A stretch of 45,173 bases of DNA, from NCBI GenBank assembly GCA_031119555.1, contig JAVHXQ010000018.1:1-45173 (forward strand), written 5' to 3'. The notes beneath the pieces are model-generated. The model was given only the letters and a program-made list of their open reading frames with translations. It ran no database searches and had not been told where the DNA came from. Below, in pieces: positions 9,701 through 17,919 of the stretch. Both the position numbers and the translations under genes were made by a program. The first letter of the stretch is position 1, and each line of letters opens with the position of its first letter. Source of the stretch: Candidatus Dactylopiibacterium sp. (lineage in GTDB: Bacteria > Pseudomonadota > Gammaproteobacteria > Burkholderiales > Rhodocyclaceae).

Positions 9701-9893
9701 GCTCACCTCCACCATCATCGCGATGGCGCACAACCTGGACATCACCGTGCTCGCCGAAGGCGTGGAAACCGCCTCACAGCGCGATTTCCTGATCCAGCAA
9801 GGGTGCGATGCCTGCCAGGGCTACCTCTTCAGCCCCCCCCTGCCCGCCGAAGCCTACGAGGCCAGATTCCTCCAGCCCGCGCGCCCGGCCTGA
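6699..9893 (+). CDS. Membrane PAS-GAF-PAS-GGDEF-EAL cyclic-di-GMP enzyme
   Basis: This 1064-residue protein makes and/or degrades cyclic di-GMP. In order: a membrane helix near residues 14-30, a periplasmic stretch of about 150 residues, a second helix near 185-205, a PAS domain (about 220-330), a GAF domain (about 340-500), a PAS domain (about 505-635), GGDEF (about 640-800) and EAL (about 815-1055). The synthase motif is intact (RLGGDEF near residue 712), and an RKQD inhibitory site lies five residues before it. The phosphodiesterase also looks intact: EALVR (about 842), ELTESS, DDFGTGYSSLSY and LAEGVET. It overlaps the upstream solute-binding gene by 4 bp. Net activity cannot be predicted. 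Confidence 0.93.
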   Translation: MSLRTPFEARGTTRAISLVAIAVIALIAWSHLRWDASTSQSLIQLDSLHQSRHASRNAELIAERALAEGKEVDHGLVIAELARARVFVNALLSGDGKLAGMHLRRPPVNQLQLALQRYEGTLASAEMLVRDRLRNATGILHSDIRASSVRVDRAALDVEALLLRQLDAQRSQQRVLDAGTILVTALLSLGSLILLAQSLRRNEDAYVQVAESEGRLRAIAGAIPGAIYVLDRDGRYEHAFGYQAGLGTPRADLLIGRRLHDVMPTDLAERQIQLIHDALATRSPRMIEYSRPLEEHEQGAPVHFEGRLNPLGDGKHVVWVSWDVSERWNANQRVFVLKRLYEFLSSVNQAIVWSHDQPTLLDTVCRTATAIGGFKLAWVSWHNVLDGSLRCIACAGQTSVLSSAHDDAPVEDPARRCLALGEVLILDHLSDIQSGWIARAQTQGLTAYAGIPLRDGDTLVGVLNLLDTDIDTDDPEERALLNELGIDISHAITQFSREAQQLETEARMSLLAAALESCQDGVAVTDMNGRIVSVNNAFTRITGYTQEEAIGQKPGFLRSGRHSREFYAAMWGSLSQSGTWQGEIWNRRKNGEIYAQWMSISTVHRADKNADHYVSVFTDISHLKDTEERLKHLAHYDLLTGLPNRTLLGSRLEHALEVSRRQRAYLAVLFIDLDNFKHVNDALGHNVGDELLVAVTKRINSRLRKQDTLGRLGGDEFLLILESLQAPQDAALVASSLLTALDEPMTLASGHTLYVRVSIGISIYPDDGNTAAELIRQADAAMYQAKRAGRSTYRYYTEELTAAANYRLELEARLRRAFDNDEFSLYYQPQVNLATGRLTGAEALVRLQPPGVSPISPATFIPLLEETGLIVQLGEWVLRATCEQGCRWLEAGYDFGTLAINVSSHEIRRGDFVERLRATLDATGFPASRLDIELTESSMMEQGEFSERFIEGVRALGVHLSIDDFGTGYSSLSYLRKLPVDKLKIDRSFIAEIPDNPADAKLTSTIIAMAHNLDITVLAEGVETASQRDFLIQQGCDACQGYLFSPPLPAEAYEARFLQPARPA

Positions 9894-9977
9894 GCACGTG
9901 GCGCGCGCCGGGGCCCTGGGGCAGCGCTGCGGCGACGCCGCGCGGCAAGGGCACCCACCCCGGCCGCGCGGTCCCGC

Positions 9978-10475
9978 TCAATCGGCGTCCAGGGCGAGGT
10001 CTTGTGCCGGTTCGCCCAGGAAGTCCGCCAGCACGCGCACGATGAAGGCATGATCGTCGCGCTGGGCGAGGCCCGAGACGCCGATGAAGCCGACCACGCC
10101 CGTGCCGCGCACGCGCACCGGAAAACCGCCGCCGGCGGCCACGTAGTCGGCCAGCGCGGTTCCGTAGCGCTGTTCGAGCGTGAGGCCGCGCTTTTCCATC
10201 TGCAGGCCCATGGCGTAGGAGCTGCGATGGAAGCGCTCGACCACGTTGCGCTTGCGCCGCAGCCAGTCCGCGTTGTCCGGGCTGGTTCCGGGCAGCGCCG
10301 TGTAGAACAGCGGGAAGCCTGCCTGCCGGACTTCGATCGCAACGGCGTGGCCGGCCGCGAGGGCCGCCTCGCGCAAACGGCAACCCAGGCGCCACGCGGT
10401 GTCGGCGTCGAAGGCGGCGAACTGCAGGCGCTCTTCCTGCAGGGCCAGGCGTTCCAGATCGATGTCCAGCGTCAT
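9978..10475 (-). CDS. UPF0303/DUF336 (GlcG/HbpS-like) protein
   Basis: This 165-residue protein is of the UPF0303 family within the DUF336 (GlcG/HbpS) fold, sometimes named heme-degrading domain proteins. The actual activity is unproven. The recognisable core is RRKRNVVERFHRSSYAMG and FPVRVRGTGVVGFIGVSGL; the latter is the conserved Gly-rich strand-loop of the family. It starts 12 bp after the stop of the alpha/beta-hydrolase gene on the same strand and is probably cotranscribed. AAGGAGCG lies just upstream of the ATG. Confidence 0.82.
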   Translation of the reverse strand: MTLDIDLERLALQEERLQFAAFDADTAWRLGCRLREAALAAGHAVAIEVRQAGFPLFYTALPGTSPDNADWLRRKRNVVERFHRSSYAMGLQMEKRGLTLEQRYGTALADYVAAGGGFPVRVRGTGVVGFIGVSGLAQRDDHAFIVRVLADFLGEPAQDLALDAD

Positions 10476-10487
10476 TCTCGCTCCTTG

Positions 10488-11396
10488 TCAGATGCAGGCG
10501 TGCGCGCGCAGCCAGCGCTCGAAGAGGCCCGTCCAGGCTTCGACGGGCTTGCCCACGGCGAGGCGGATGCCATGCCCGTGTCCGCCGCGCTCGAAGATGT
10601 GCAGCGCGCCCTCGACGCCTTGCGTGACCAGCGCGCGGTGAAAGTCCAGCGCATTGTGCACCGGCACGGATTCGTCGTCAGCCGCATGGGTGATGAAACA
10701 CGGCGGTGTGTCGCGCCCCACCTGCTTCTCGGTGGACCAGGCTTCTTCCAGCGCGGCGGCGGGCGGCGCGTCAGGAGAGCAGCCCAGCAGCTTCTCGCGC
10801 GAGCCCTTGTGTGCCCAGCGCGCGTCCATGGTGATCACCGGGTAGAGCAAGGAGACGAAATCGGGGCGTGCCGACACGTCGTCGACGGCATCGACGGGGG
10901 CATAGGCTTGGCGCCCGAAAAGCGTGGCGAGCGAGCTGATGACATGGCCGCCCGCCGAGCAGCCCATGGCGCCCACGCGATCCGGCGCGAGCCCCCAGGC
11001 GGCCGCGTTGGCGCGCACCAGGCGCAGGGCCCGCTGCGCGTCCTGCAGGGGTACGAAGTTGCGTTGAGCGTGCCCTTCGCCGGGCAGGCGGTAAAGCAGC
11101 AGGAAGACCGTGATGCCGAAGCCGTTGAGCCAGCGCGCGATCTCGATGCCTTCCTTGTCGAGGACGACGCGCACGTAACCGCCGCCGGGGGCCAGGACGA
11201 TGCTCGTGCCGTTGGGTTTCTCGGGAAGGTAGGCCGTCAGCGTGGGGCGCTCGATGCCGGTGACCGCGCGATCGTGAAAAGCGGCCGTGTCGGGGCTGCG
11301 CTCTTCGACCGTCTGTTCGAGTGAAACGCCCTCGGAACCGGGGGCGACGCCGGGCCAGAGTTCGATCTGCTGCAGGTGCTGCAAAAGCTTGGACAT
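10488..11396 (-). CDS. Alpha/beta-hydrolase, acetylesterase-like
   Basis: This 302-residue esterase/lipase-type hydrolase resembles the acetyl-xylan/pectin acetylesterase-like group. Visible elements are the oxyanion region VLAPGGGYVRV, the nucleophile elbow GCSAGGH with the catalytic Ser, a likely acid in HAADDESVPVHN, and the catalytic His in FERGGHGHGI. The start chosen is MSKLLQHL; an ATG four codons upstream (11408) is also possible. No signal peptide is seen, so it is probably cytoplasmic. With two pectinesterase-like genes in the same window, a role in deacetylating plant oligosaccharides is conceivable, but that is inference. The substrate is not determined by the sequence. Confidence 0.8.
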   Translation of the reverse strand: MSKLLQHLQQIELWPGVAPGSEGVSLEQTVEERSPDTAAFHDRAVTGIERPTLTAYLPEKPNGTSIVLAPGGGYVRVVLDKEGIEIARWLNGFGITVFLLLYRLPGEGHAQRNFVPLQDAQRALRLVRANAAAWGLAPDRVGAMGCSAGGHVISSLATLFGRQAYAPVDAVDDVSARPDFVSLLYPVITMDARWAHKGSREKLLGCSPDAPPAAALEEAWSTEKQVGRDTPPCFITHAADDESVPVHNALDFHRALVTQGVEGALHIFERGGHGHGIRLAVGKPVEAWTGLFERWLRAHACI

Positions 11397-11487
11397 GATT
11401 GAAACCATTCTGCGTGATACGGGGAACCCCGATTATCGCGCCAGCCCTCAGCCTTCGGCTTGATCGCGATTGCGCAGGCGCGCCGCT

Positions 11488-13140
11488 TCAGCGGGCGGCG
11501 AGCAGTTCGGCCGCGTGGTGGCGCGTGGTATCGGTGATCTGCACGCCGCCCAGCATGCGCGCGATCTCTTCGACCCGCCCGGCGTCGTCGAGCTCGACGA
11601 GGCGCGAATGCGTCTGCCCGTCCCGGCTCTCCTTCACGACGCGCCATTGCCAGTCGGCCTGGGCGGCAACCTGCGGCAGGTGCGTCACGCACAGCACCTG
11701 GCGGCCACGGCCCAGCTCGCGCAGGCGACGGCCGACGATTTCGGCCACGCGCCCGCCGATGCCGCTGTCGACCTCGTCGAAGATCAGCGTGGGAATCGAC
11801 TGCGACTCGGAGGTGATGACCTGGATCGCGAGACCGATCCGCGAAAGCTCGCCCCCCGAGGCCACCTTGCCCAGCGGGCGCAGCGGCTGGGCGGGGTTGG
11901 CCGCCACCTGGAACTCGATGCGTTCGAGGCCGTGAGCGGTTCCCTGGGTATCAGGCAGCAGCGCGATCTCGAAGCGCCCGCCGGCCATCGCCAGATCCTG
12001 CATGACCTCGCTGACCGCCTGCCCCAGTGATCGCGCCGTTTCCGCCCGCGCGGCCGACAGCGTGCGCGCGGCACCGAGATAATCCGCATGCGCGGCCGCC
12101 TCGCATGCCCGCAAGGCTTCCACGTCGGCCTGCGCGTCCAGGCTGGCCAGGCGCCCCGACGCGGCGGCGAGCAGCTCCGGCAGCGCTTCGGGGCTCACCC
12201 GGTACTTGCGCGCGCACCCCACGACGGCATCCATCTGCGTTTCGATCTCGGCGAGGCGGGCGGGGTCTAGCTCAACCCGGTCCTGATAGCGGCGCAGCGC
12301 GTGGCCAGCCTCTTCGAGCCGGATCGCGGCCTCGGCCAGCAGCTCCGCCACGCTTTCGAGCGCGGGGTCATAGGCCGCCAGCTCGGTCAGGCGCGCGGCG
12401 AGGCGTTCGGCCTCGGCCGTCAGCGGGGTCTCGCCTTCGCTGATCGCGTCGAGCGCCGCACCGCTGCCTTCGAGCAGACTCGCCGCGTGCGCGAGGCGGC
12501 CTTGCTCTTCGTTGAGTTCGCGCCAGCCCGTTTCGGTGAAGCCCAGCGCCCCGATCTCACCGACCTGATGCGCGAGCAGTTCGCGCTCACGCTGCACGCT
12601 TTCGGTATCGCGCTCAGCTTCCTCGCGCTGGCGCCGCGCATCCGCCCAGGCCCGGAACCGCGCCGCGACCTCGCGCGCGGATTCGCGCAGGCCGCCGTGG
12701 CCGTCCAGCAGCTCGCGCTGCGCGTCGGCGCGCAGCAAGGCCTGGTGCGCATGCTGGCCATGGATGTCGGCGATGAGCTCGCCCAGTGCGCGCAACTGCG
12801 TGGCGGTGGCGGGCGCGCCATTGAGATAGGCGCGCGAGCGGCCGCTGGCGTCGATCACGCGGCGCAGCAGCACGCTGCGGTCTTCGAGTGGGAAATCCTG
12901 CTCCGTCAGCCAGGCAAGCGCCGCTCCGTCGAGATCGAACTCCGCCGCGAGGTCGGCGCGCTCCCGCTGTGCGCGCACCACGCCGCCTTCGGCGCGCCCG
13001 CCCAGCAGCAGCGACAGCGCGTCGAGCAGAATGGATTTGCCGGCGCCGGTCTCGCCCGTGAGCGCACCGAAGCCGGTGCGGAAATCGAGTTCCAGACGAT
13101 CGACGAGGACGAAATCCTGAATCAGAAGGCGGCGCAGCAT
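11488..13140 (-). CDS. recN: DNA repair protein RecN
   Basis: RecN is an SMC-like ATPase that helps hold and repair double-strand breaks. The 550-residue protein has the Walker A motif GETGAGKS near residue 30, a long coiled-coil middle rich in Glu/Ala/Arg, the ABC signature region GELSRIGLAIQV, and Walker B in LIFDEVDSGIGG. It lies downstream of nadK on the same strand. The 133-bp gap between them contains an SOS-like box, consistent with the LexA control known for recN. Confidence 0.96.
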   Translation of the reverse strand: MLRRLLIQDFVLVDRLELDFRTGFGALTGETGAGKSILLDALSLLLGGRAEGGVVRAQRERADLAAEFDLDGAALAWLTEQDFPLEDRSVLLRRVIDASGRSRAYLNGAPATATQLRALGELIADIHGQHAHQALLRADAQRELLDGHGGLRESAREVAARFRAWADARRQREEAERDTESVQRERELLAHQVGEIGALGFTETGWRELNEEQGRLAHAASLLEGSGAALDAISEGETPLTAEAERLAARLTELAAYDPALESVAELLAEAAIRLEEAGHALRRYQDRVELDPARLAEIETQMDAVVGCARKYRVSPEALPELLAAASGRLASLDAQADVEALRACEAAAHADYLGAARTLSAARAETARSLGQAVSEVMQDLAMAGGRFEIALLPDTQGTAHGLERIEFQVAANPAQPLRPLGKVASGGELSRIGLAIQVITSESQSIPTLIFDEVDSGIGGRVAEIVGRRLRELGRGRQVLCVTHLPQVAAQADWQWRVVKESRDGQTHSRLVELDDAGRVEEIARMLGGVQITDTTRHHAAELLAAR

Positions 13141-13253
13141 GGGCGGTCAGCTCGGGAAAACGAAAGAACGGATGGGGAGGATCGGCCGCCGGGGGCCGCG
13201 CGGCGGCGGCGCCGGAATGACGATGGCACGTCCGCGATCAGCGATGCGCGATA

Positions 13254-13269
13254 CTGTATATCCATACAA
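13254..13269 (-). promoter_or_regulatory. LexA (SOS) box upstream of recN
   Basis: On the minus strand the site reads TTGTATGGATATACAG, which fits CTG-N10-CAG with one mismatch in the first triplet. It lies immediately after the nadK stop and about 115 bp before the recN start. RecN is a classic SOS gene, so the placement supports function. Confidence 0.65.
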
Positions 13270-13273
13270 TCCA

Positions 13274-14164
13274 TCAGGAAAGATGCGGCAGGGTGCTCCA
13301 GTGCAATTTTTCGCGCAGCACGTTGAAATAGCTGTAGTCCTCGGGGTGCAGGAAGGTCACGGCCTGTTGCGAGCGCACCACGCGAACGACGTCGCCGATG
13401 CGCGCCTCGAAGAGCGTCTGACCATCGCAGTGGACCACCCCGCCACGCGTGCCGATCACTTCGAGTTCCACCACGCTGTCGTGCGCCAGCGCCAGGGGCC
13501 GGTACGTGAGCGCGTGCGGGCACAGGGGCACGAGCACGATGCCCGCCAGGCGGGGGTGCAGGATGGGGCCGTTGGCCGACAGCGCATAGGCCGTGGAGCC
13601 CGTCGGCGTGGCGATGATGATGCCGTCGGAGCGCAGCGAGTAGAGGTATTCGCCGTCCACGCTGAGGCGGAATTCGATCATGCGGCCGATCTCGCCGCGC
13701 GACAGCACGATGTCATTGAGCGCCATGCCGCTGCTCACGTGCTGCTCGCCGCGCCAGAGTTCCACCTCGAGCAGCGAGCGGCGTTCGCGCAGGTAGCGGC
13801 CGTCGAGGATTTCGCCCACGCGCTCGCACATCTGGTCGTGCGGCACGTCGGTCAGGAACCCCAGCCGCCCCTGATTCACGCCCACCAGCGGCAGGTGATG
13901 CAGGCCGAGCGCGCGTGCCGCGGTGAGCATGGTGCCGTCGCCACCGAGCACGATCGCGAGATCCACGCCCTCGCCGATTTCGTCGAAGGTGGCGACGCGC
14001 AACGTGGCGTCGGGCCCGATGACCTCCGCCGTGCGCGGGTCGATCCAGACCTCCAGGCCGCGTCCCCGCAGGAAGGCGGCGAGCCGCGCGACCGCCGCGG
14101 CCACTTCGGGGCTGGTGCTGTAGTACTTGCCGATCAGGGCAACAATGCGGAATTCATCGTCCAT
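13274..14164 (-). CDS. nadK: NAD kinase
   Basis: NAD kinase phosphorylates NAD to NADP using ATP or polyphosphate. The 296-residue protein has the diagnostic GGDGTML motif near residue 75, with the catalytic Asp, the NQGRLGFLTD motif just after it, and the Gly-rich TPTGSTAYALSANGPI near residue 180. It is divergent from hrcA, 134 bp away, and upstream of recN on the same strand. This arrangement is common in betaproteobacteria. Confidence 0.97.
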   Translation of the reverse strand: MDDEFRIVALIGKYYSTSPEVAAAVARLAAFLRGRGLEVWIDPRTAEVIGPDATLRVATFDEIGEGVDLAIVLGGDGTMLTAARALGLHHLPLVGVNQGRLGFLTDVPHDQMCERVGEILDGRYLRERRSLLEVELWRGEQHVSSGMALNDIVLSRGEIGRMIEFRLSVDGEYLYSLRSDGIIIATPTGSTAYALSANGPILHPRLAGIVLVPLCPHALTYRPLALAHDSVVELEVIGTRGGVVHCDGQTLFEARIGDVVRVVRSQQAVTFLHPEDYSYFNVLREKLHWSTLPHLS

Positions 14165-14298
14165 GAGCGGGGATTAAACCACAGCCGGCCACGGCCCGAA
14201 GCGCCGATGCGCCGCACGTCCCGCCCGTCCATGCCCGAACGCGCGGCGCGCCCGGCGCCCGCTCGCCACGGCGCGCCGCGAGCCCTTACAATGAAGCC

Positions 14299-15324
14299 AT
14301 GCCGCAACTCGATCAACGCGCCCAACTGCTGCTCAAGACGCTCGTCGAACGCTACATCGCCGAGGGGCAACCCGTAGGCTCGCGCGCGCTCTCCCGGCAG
14401 TCCGGGCTGGAGCTTTCCCCCGCCACGATCCGCAACGTGATGTCGGACCTCGAGGACATGGGCCTGATCGCCAGCCCCCACACCTCGGCGGGGCGCATTC
14501 CCACCGCACGCGGCTACCGCATCTTCGTCGACACCCTGCTCACGGTGAAACCGCTGGCCCAGACCGAGGTCCGCGAGCTGGAGCACCATCTGCATCCGGA
14601 TGAGCCACGCCGCGTGCTGAGCGCGGCCTCCAACCTGCTTTCGGAACTCACGAGCTTCGCCGGCATCGTGGCCGCGCCGCGCCGCGAAGCGGCCACCATC
14701 CGCCAGATCGAATTCGTGAGCCTGTCGGACACGCGCGTGCTGCTGATCATCGTGACGATGAAGGGCGACGTGCAGAACCGCATCCTGTTCACGCAGCGTC
14801 CCTACTCGGGCAGCGAGCTGGTGCGTGCGGCGAATTACCTGAATCACCATTGCGCGGGTCTTGCCTTCGGCGAGATGGTCACGCGCCTGCGCTCGGAACT
14901 CGTGCAGATCCAGCAGGACATGACCGAACTCATGTCAGCGGCCATCTCGGCCGGCCAGGACGCCATGAGCGAACAGGGCGACAGCTACATGCTGTCGGGC
15001 GAGCACCGCCTGCTGGAGGTCGACGACATCTCGTCGAACATGAACCGCCTGCGCGAACTGTTCCGCATGTTCGAGCAGAAATCCGGGCTGGTGCAGCTGC
15101 TCGACATTTCGAGCCGCGCCGAAGGCGTCCAGCTCTTCATCGGCGGCGAATCCGGCATCAGCCCGCTCGACGAATGCAGCGTCGTGACCGCGCCATACGA
15201 AGTCGACGGCCAGGTCGTCGGCACGGTGGCCGTGATCGGCCCCACGCGCATGGCCTACGAGCGCGTGATCCCCATCGTGGACATCACCGCGCGCCTGCTC
15301 TCGAGCGCGCTCTCCAGCCACTGA
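14299..15324 (+). CDS. hrcA: Heat-inducible transcription repressor HrcA
   Basis: HrcA represses groESL and dnaK operons by binding CIRCE elements. The 341-residue protein has an N-terminal winged helix ([23 protein letters not shown], split here by the usual turn; [30 protein letters not shown]). The C-terminal effector domain is typical: [17 protein letters not shown], then [18 protein letters not shown]. No CIRCE-like inverted repeat is visible at its own promoter. The divergent 134-bp region shared with nadK contains a possible -10 (TTACAAT) just before the start. hemH follows after 17 bp. Confidence 0.97.
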   Translation: MPQLDQRAQLLLKTLVERYIAEGQPVGSRALSRQSGLELSPATIRNVMSDLEDMGLIASPHTSAGRIPTARGYRIFVDTLLTVKPLAQTEVRELEHHLHPDEPRRVLSAASNLLSELTSFAGIVAAPRREAATIRQIEFVSLSDTRVLLIIVTMKGDVQNRILFTQRPYSGSELVRAANYLNHHCAGLAFGEMVTRLRSELVQIQQDMTELMSAAISAGQDAMSEQGDSYMLSGEHRLLEVDDISSNMNRLRELFRMFEQKSGLVQLLDISSRAEGVQLFIGGESGISPLDECSVVTAPYEVDGQVVGTVAVIGPTRMAYERVIPIVDITARLLSSALSSH

Positions 15325-15341
15325 CGCCTACCGGACCCATC

Positions 15342-16439
15342 ATGCCGCGCTACCTGCCCGAGCCGCGCCACCCTCACGAACAGGCTCCCCGCATCGGCGT
15401 GATGCTGGTGAATCTGGGAACGCCCGACGCGCCCGAGCCCCGCGCCGTCCGCCGCTATCTGCGCGAGTTCCTCTCGGATCCGCGCGTCGTCGAGCTGCCG
15501 CGCCCGCTCTGGTGGCTGATCCTGAACCTCTTCGTGCTCACCGTCCGGCCCGCGAAGTCCGCCGCCAAGTACGCCCGGATCTGGCACAAGGAAGGCTCGC
15601 CGTTGCGCATGCAGACCGAGCGGCAGACCAAGCTGCTGCGCGGCTACCTGCGCGAGGCCGGGCATCCCGAAGTGCAGGTCGGCTACGCCATGCGCTACGG
15701 CGCCCCGTCGGTCGGGCACGTGCTCGAGCAGCTCAAGGCCGCCGGCTGCACGCGTGTGCTCGTGCTGCCGCTGTATCCGCAGTACGCCGCCAGCACCAGC
15801 GCCAGCGCGATGGACGCGCTCGGGCGCGCCATGCAACGCATCCGCAACCTGCCCGAACTGCGCGTGGTGCGAAGCTTCCACGCACATCCGGGCTACATCG
15901 GAGCGCTGGCCGCGCGTGTGACGGAGCACTGGCGCCGCAACGGCCTGCCCGAGAAATTCGTGATGAGTTTTCATGGCACGCCGCGGTTCTCGCTCGACCG
16001 CGGCGACCCCTATTTCTGCGAATGCCAGGCCACCGCGCGGCTGCTCGCGGAGCGGCTGAACCTGCGCGAGGATCAATACCTCGTCACCTTCCAGTCGCGC
16101 TTCGGTCGCGCCGAATGGCTGCAGCCCTATACCGAACCCAGCCTGCAGAAACTCGCGCGCGCAGGCGTGAAATGCGTGGACGTGATCTGCCCGGGTTTCG
16201 TCTCGGACTGCCTCGAAACGCTCGAGGAGATCGCCCTGGAATGCAAGGCGGCCTTCGTGGCCGCGGGCGGCCGCGACTTCCGGTACATCCCCTGCCTCAA
16301 CGACAGCCCTGAATTCATCGTCGCGCTGCGCGACCTCGTTTCGCAGCACATGCAAGACTGGCTCGACGCCCCCCTTCCCGACAGCGCCGCGCTCGCCGCC
16401 CGCCTGCGTCGCGCCACCGAACACGGAGCCCACCACTGA
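15342..16439 (+). CDS. hemH: Ferrochelatase
   Basis: Ferrochelatase inserts ferrous iron into protoporphyrin IX, the last step of protoheme synthesis. The 365-residue protein shows GVMLVNLGTPDAPEP near residue 20, VGYAMRYGAPSV with conserved aromatic residues, VLPLYPQYAAST, the metal-ligand region FSFHGTP-like MSFHGTPRFSLDRGDPY, and TFQSRFGRAEWLQPYT near the C-terminal third. The start at 15342 follows hrcA by 17 bp. An open frame extends upstream but would lie inside hrcA. The stop overlaps the start of the next membrane gene (TGATG), so the two are translationally coupled. Confidence 0.97.
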   Translation: MPRYLPEPRHPHEQAPRIGVMLVNLGTPDAPEPRAVRRYLREFLSDPRVVELPRPLWWLILNLFVLTVRPAKSAAKYARIWHKEGSPLRMQTERQTKLLRGYLREAGHPEVQVGYAMRYGAPSVGHVLEQLKAAGCTRVLVLPLYPQYAASTSASAMDALGRAMQRIRNLPELRVVRSFHAHPGYIGALAARVTEHWRRNGLPEKFVMSFHGTPRFSLDRGDPYFCECQATARLLAERLNLREDQYLVTFQSRFGRAEWLQPYTEPSLQKLARAGVKCVDVICPGFVSDCLETLEEIALECKAAFVAAGGRDFRYIPCLNDSPEFIVALRDLVSQHMQDWLDAPLPDSAALAARLRRATEHGAHH

Positions 16440-16786
16440 TGATCCTCACCCTGCTCAGATGGGCGCTCAACGCCGCCGCGCTGATGCTCGTGCCCGAACT
16501 CATTTCCGGCATTGCCGTCACGAGCTTCACCGCCGCCCTGATCGCCGCGCTGGTGATCGGCCTGCTCAACGCCCTGATCCGCCCCTTGCTGATCCTGCTG
16601 ACGTTGCCGATCACCGCCCTCACGCTGGGGCTGTTCATTCTCGTCATCAACGCCCTGCTGTTCTGGTTCGCCTCGAATTTCGTCAGCGGCTTCAGCGTGG
16701 CGGGGTTCTGGCCCGCCCTCTTCGGCGCCCTGCTCTACAGCGTGCTGACCTGGTTCGTGGACCTCGCGCTCGGCGGCAAGCGCTGA
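16439..16786 (+). CDS. Small membrane protein of the phage-holin-4_2 (YvlD-like) family
   Basis: This 115-residue, almost wholly hydrophobic protein has about four membrane segments. It belongs to the family annotated as 'phage holin family 4' because of sequence similarity (PF04020, YvlD-like). The pattern ALVIGLLNALIRPLLILL, then PITALTLGLF, is characteristic. Despite the name, nothing here suggests a phage. It overlaps the hemH stop by one base, so it is coexpressed with hemH. Its role is unknown. Confidence 0.83.
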   Translation: MILTLLRWALNAAALMLVPELISGIAVTSFTAALIAALVIGLLNALIRPLLILLTLPITALTLGLFILVINALLFWFASNFVSGFSVAGFWPALFGALLYSVLTWFVDLALGGKR

Positions 16787-16826
16787 GCTAGCAGCGCAGG
16801 GCTCCGGGGCTGCGGCAGAGGCGGGC

Positions 16827-17714
16827 TCAGGGCAGATCCCAGATCCGCCGGAGCGATTCGCGCAGGGCAAGAATCACCGGGTCGGCCTCGCGCTCGCTCG
16901 GGTAGATGAACTGCAGCGGCGCCTTCACCACCACCTCGCCGCCCCGCCAGAGCACGAAGGCCCCGTCCGCGGCAAAGCGTTTCGCGGTGCGCTCGGCGAG
17001 CAGCGCCAGCCCCAGCCCGCCCTTGACGAGTTCCGCGAGTGCGGCCTCGTCATCGAATTCGCCGATCAGGCGCGGCCTGATGTTGTACTGGCGCCAGAGA
17101 TCCTCGGTCATGGCGGCGATCGTCGAGCGCGGCGACACACCCAGCCACGGCACGCCATTCATCTGCTGCCAGTCGGCATGCCCCAGCTTTTCAGCCAGCT
17201 CGCACGGAATCGCCACGCAAAAACCGATTTCGGCCAGTACCACCGCCGACACGCCGCTGAAGCTCTCCCGCCCCAGAAAGAATCCGCAATCCAGATTGCC
17301 GCGCCGGATCTCCGCCAGCCCCTCGCGCGACAGCCCCAGCCTGGTCTGCACGTCGAGCAGCGGGTGGCGCCGCCGCACGTCGCCGAGCCACGCGCCCAGG
17401 CGCAGGCGCGCGGCCACCATGAGCGTGCCGATGCGGGCGCGTCCGCGCAGCTGCGCGTGCATGCTGCGCGCATGGTCGAACATGGAGCGCATGTCGCACA
17501 GCACGCGTTCGGCGTCCCCCAGAAGGCGGCGGCCGGCATCGGTGAGCTGCACGCCCGAGGAAACGCGGTCGAAGAGACTGACGCCGAGTTCTTCCTCCAG
17601 CGCCTTGATGTGCGCCGACACGGCCGGCTGTGAAAGATGCAGAAGCTCGGCGGCCTGCGTCAGGTGCCCTTGCTGCGCCACCGCCTGAAAGCTCTTGAGT
17701 TGATAGATTTCCAT
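16827..17714 (-). CDS. LysR-family transcriptional regulator
   Basis: This 295-residue LysR regulator has an N-terminal winged helix-turn-helix (QLKSFQAVAQQGHLTQAAEL, then LHLSQPAVSAHIKALEEELG). A substrate-binding effector domain runs from about residue 90, with EFDDEAALAELVKGGLGLALL near its end. It is divergent from yjcH-actP with 205 bp between starts. LysR proteins often control the divergent operon, so it is a candidate acetate-uptake regulator (inference). The ligand is unknown. Confidence 0.92.
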   Translation of the reverse strand: MEIYQLKSFQAVAQQGHLTQAAELLHLSQPAVSAHIKALEEELGVSLFDRVSSGVQLTDAGRRLLGDAERVLCDMRSMFDHARSMHAQLRGRARIGTLMVAARLRLGAWLGDVRRRHPLLDVQTRLGLSREGLAEIRRGNLDCGFFLGRESFSGVSAVVLAEIGFCVAIPCELAEKLGHADWQQMNGVPWLGVSPRSTIAAMTEDLWRQYNIRPRLIGEFDDEAALAELVKGGLGLALLAERTAKRFAADGAFVLWRGGEVVVKAPLQFIYPSEREADPVILALRESLRRIWDLP

Positions 17715-17919
17715 GACAGGGGCCTAGGGGTTTACAGACAGCAAAACACAATGGGGCGGACACTTCGAAATGCCTGAAACCCTTGCCGTGGCACGCTTGA
17801 GGGATTCTGCATTACTGGCGCTGATCCATTGCATCAGGAATTCTCATTAGATTTGAAGTCAGTCGCGTCAATAAAGTGAGTCACCCGTGACGCTGGTCGC
17901 GGCCCTCAGGAGGAGAGAC
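17715..17919. promoter_or_regulatory. Divergent promoter region LysR / yjcH-actP
   Basis: This 205-bp intergenic stretch between divergent genes is more AT-rich than its surroundings, especially at 17820-17880. It should hold both promoters and any LysR site. I could not place a convincing -35/-10 pair. A TGGCACG at about 17789 resembles the -24 part of a sigma-54 promoter but lacks the GC at the proper -12 distance. Confidence 0.5.

Noticed and set aside
14165..14298. CIRCE element controlling hrcA
   Set aside because: No TTAGCACTC-N9-GAGTGCTAA-like inverted repeat is present in the hrcA/nadK gap.
16439..16786. Prophage remnant suggested by a 'phage holin' family name
   Set aside because: The family name is historical. 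No other phage gene, attachment site or integrase is nearby, and the gene is coupled to hemH.
17780..17810. Possible sigma-54 promoter before yjcH (TGGCACG)
   Set aside because: The -12 GC element is absent at the required distance.
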